DNA of 16,707 bases from JAYSSF01 sp043720715 (GTDB lineage: Bacteria > Patescibacteriota > Gracilibacteria > Absconditabacterales > Absconditicoccaceae), in the NCBI GenBank assembly GCA_043720715.1, contig JAYSSF010000053.1, positions 1-16,707 on the forward strand. Direction: 5' to 3'. Every line of letters begins with the position of its first letter. Within the stretch, counting starts at the first letter, position 1. The notes below the pieces were generated by a model that had not been told where the DNA came from, did not search any database, and saw nothing but the letters and a program-made list of their open reading frames with translations. The translations under genes and the position numbers were made by a program. This document shows positions 16,707 through 16,707 of this stretch, one piece after another.

Positions 16707-16707
16707 T

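Overview
The window reads as genomic DNA of a candidate-phyla-radiation bacterium that uses genetic code 25 (UGA = glycine), i.e. Absconditabacteria (SR1) or Gracilibacteria. In recG, secA, secD, secF, yraN, a DUF6176 gene and an AAA-type gene, in-frame TGA falls again and again where the family has conserved glycine: the first Gly of the RecG P-loop GDVGSGKT and of its QLRGRVGR motif, and LGLTVG and RQGDPG in SecA. With TGA read as Gly these genes are full length and end at TAA or TAG. With the standard code they look shattered.

Layout, left to right. Bases 1-92 are the end of a repeated element (3' end of a reading frame plus a 29-bp tail), and the same 92 bp return inverted at 16612-16703. 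Then follow a small GRDP/DUF1399-like gene (+) with a strong terminator and a DUF6176 gene (+), which converges with recG (-) with a 4-bp overlap. Upstream of recG lies a long PEP synthase/pyruvate-phosphate-dikinase-like gene (-). After that come a degenerate AAA_14/DUF4143-type ATPase (-), secF and secD (-), yraN (+, divergent from secD), an unrecognised 167-residue protein (-), a small exported protein (-), secA (+), and a 47-residue protein (-) next to the right repeat.

Three of the twelve main genes (secA, secD, secF) build the Sec export machine. SecA is the cytosolic motor and SecDF the membrane-bound partner that helps complete translocation. The exported protein just upstream of secA would be a client. 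RecG and YraN belong to DNA repair and recombination.

The most unusual points are two housekeeping enzymes carrying whole extra domains: RecG with a GxxExxY-type PD-(D/E)XK nuclease domain inside its N-terminal region, and SecA with a HAD-like domain inside its scaffold region. Next is the PEP-synthase-like gene, which has about 73 glycines and not one TGA, and the only strong Shine-Dalgarno among the main genes, so it looks imported from a standard-code lineage. Most native genes lack a Shine-Dalgarno and several have a -10 box 6-9 bases before ATG, which suggests leaderless mRNAs. No tRNA, rRNA or CRISPR array was seen.
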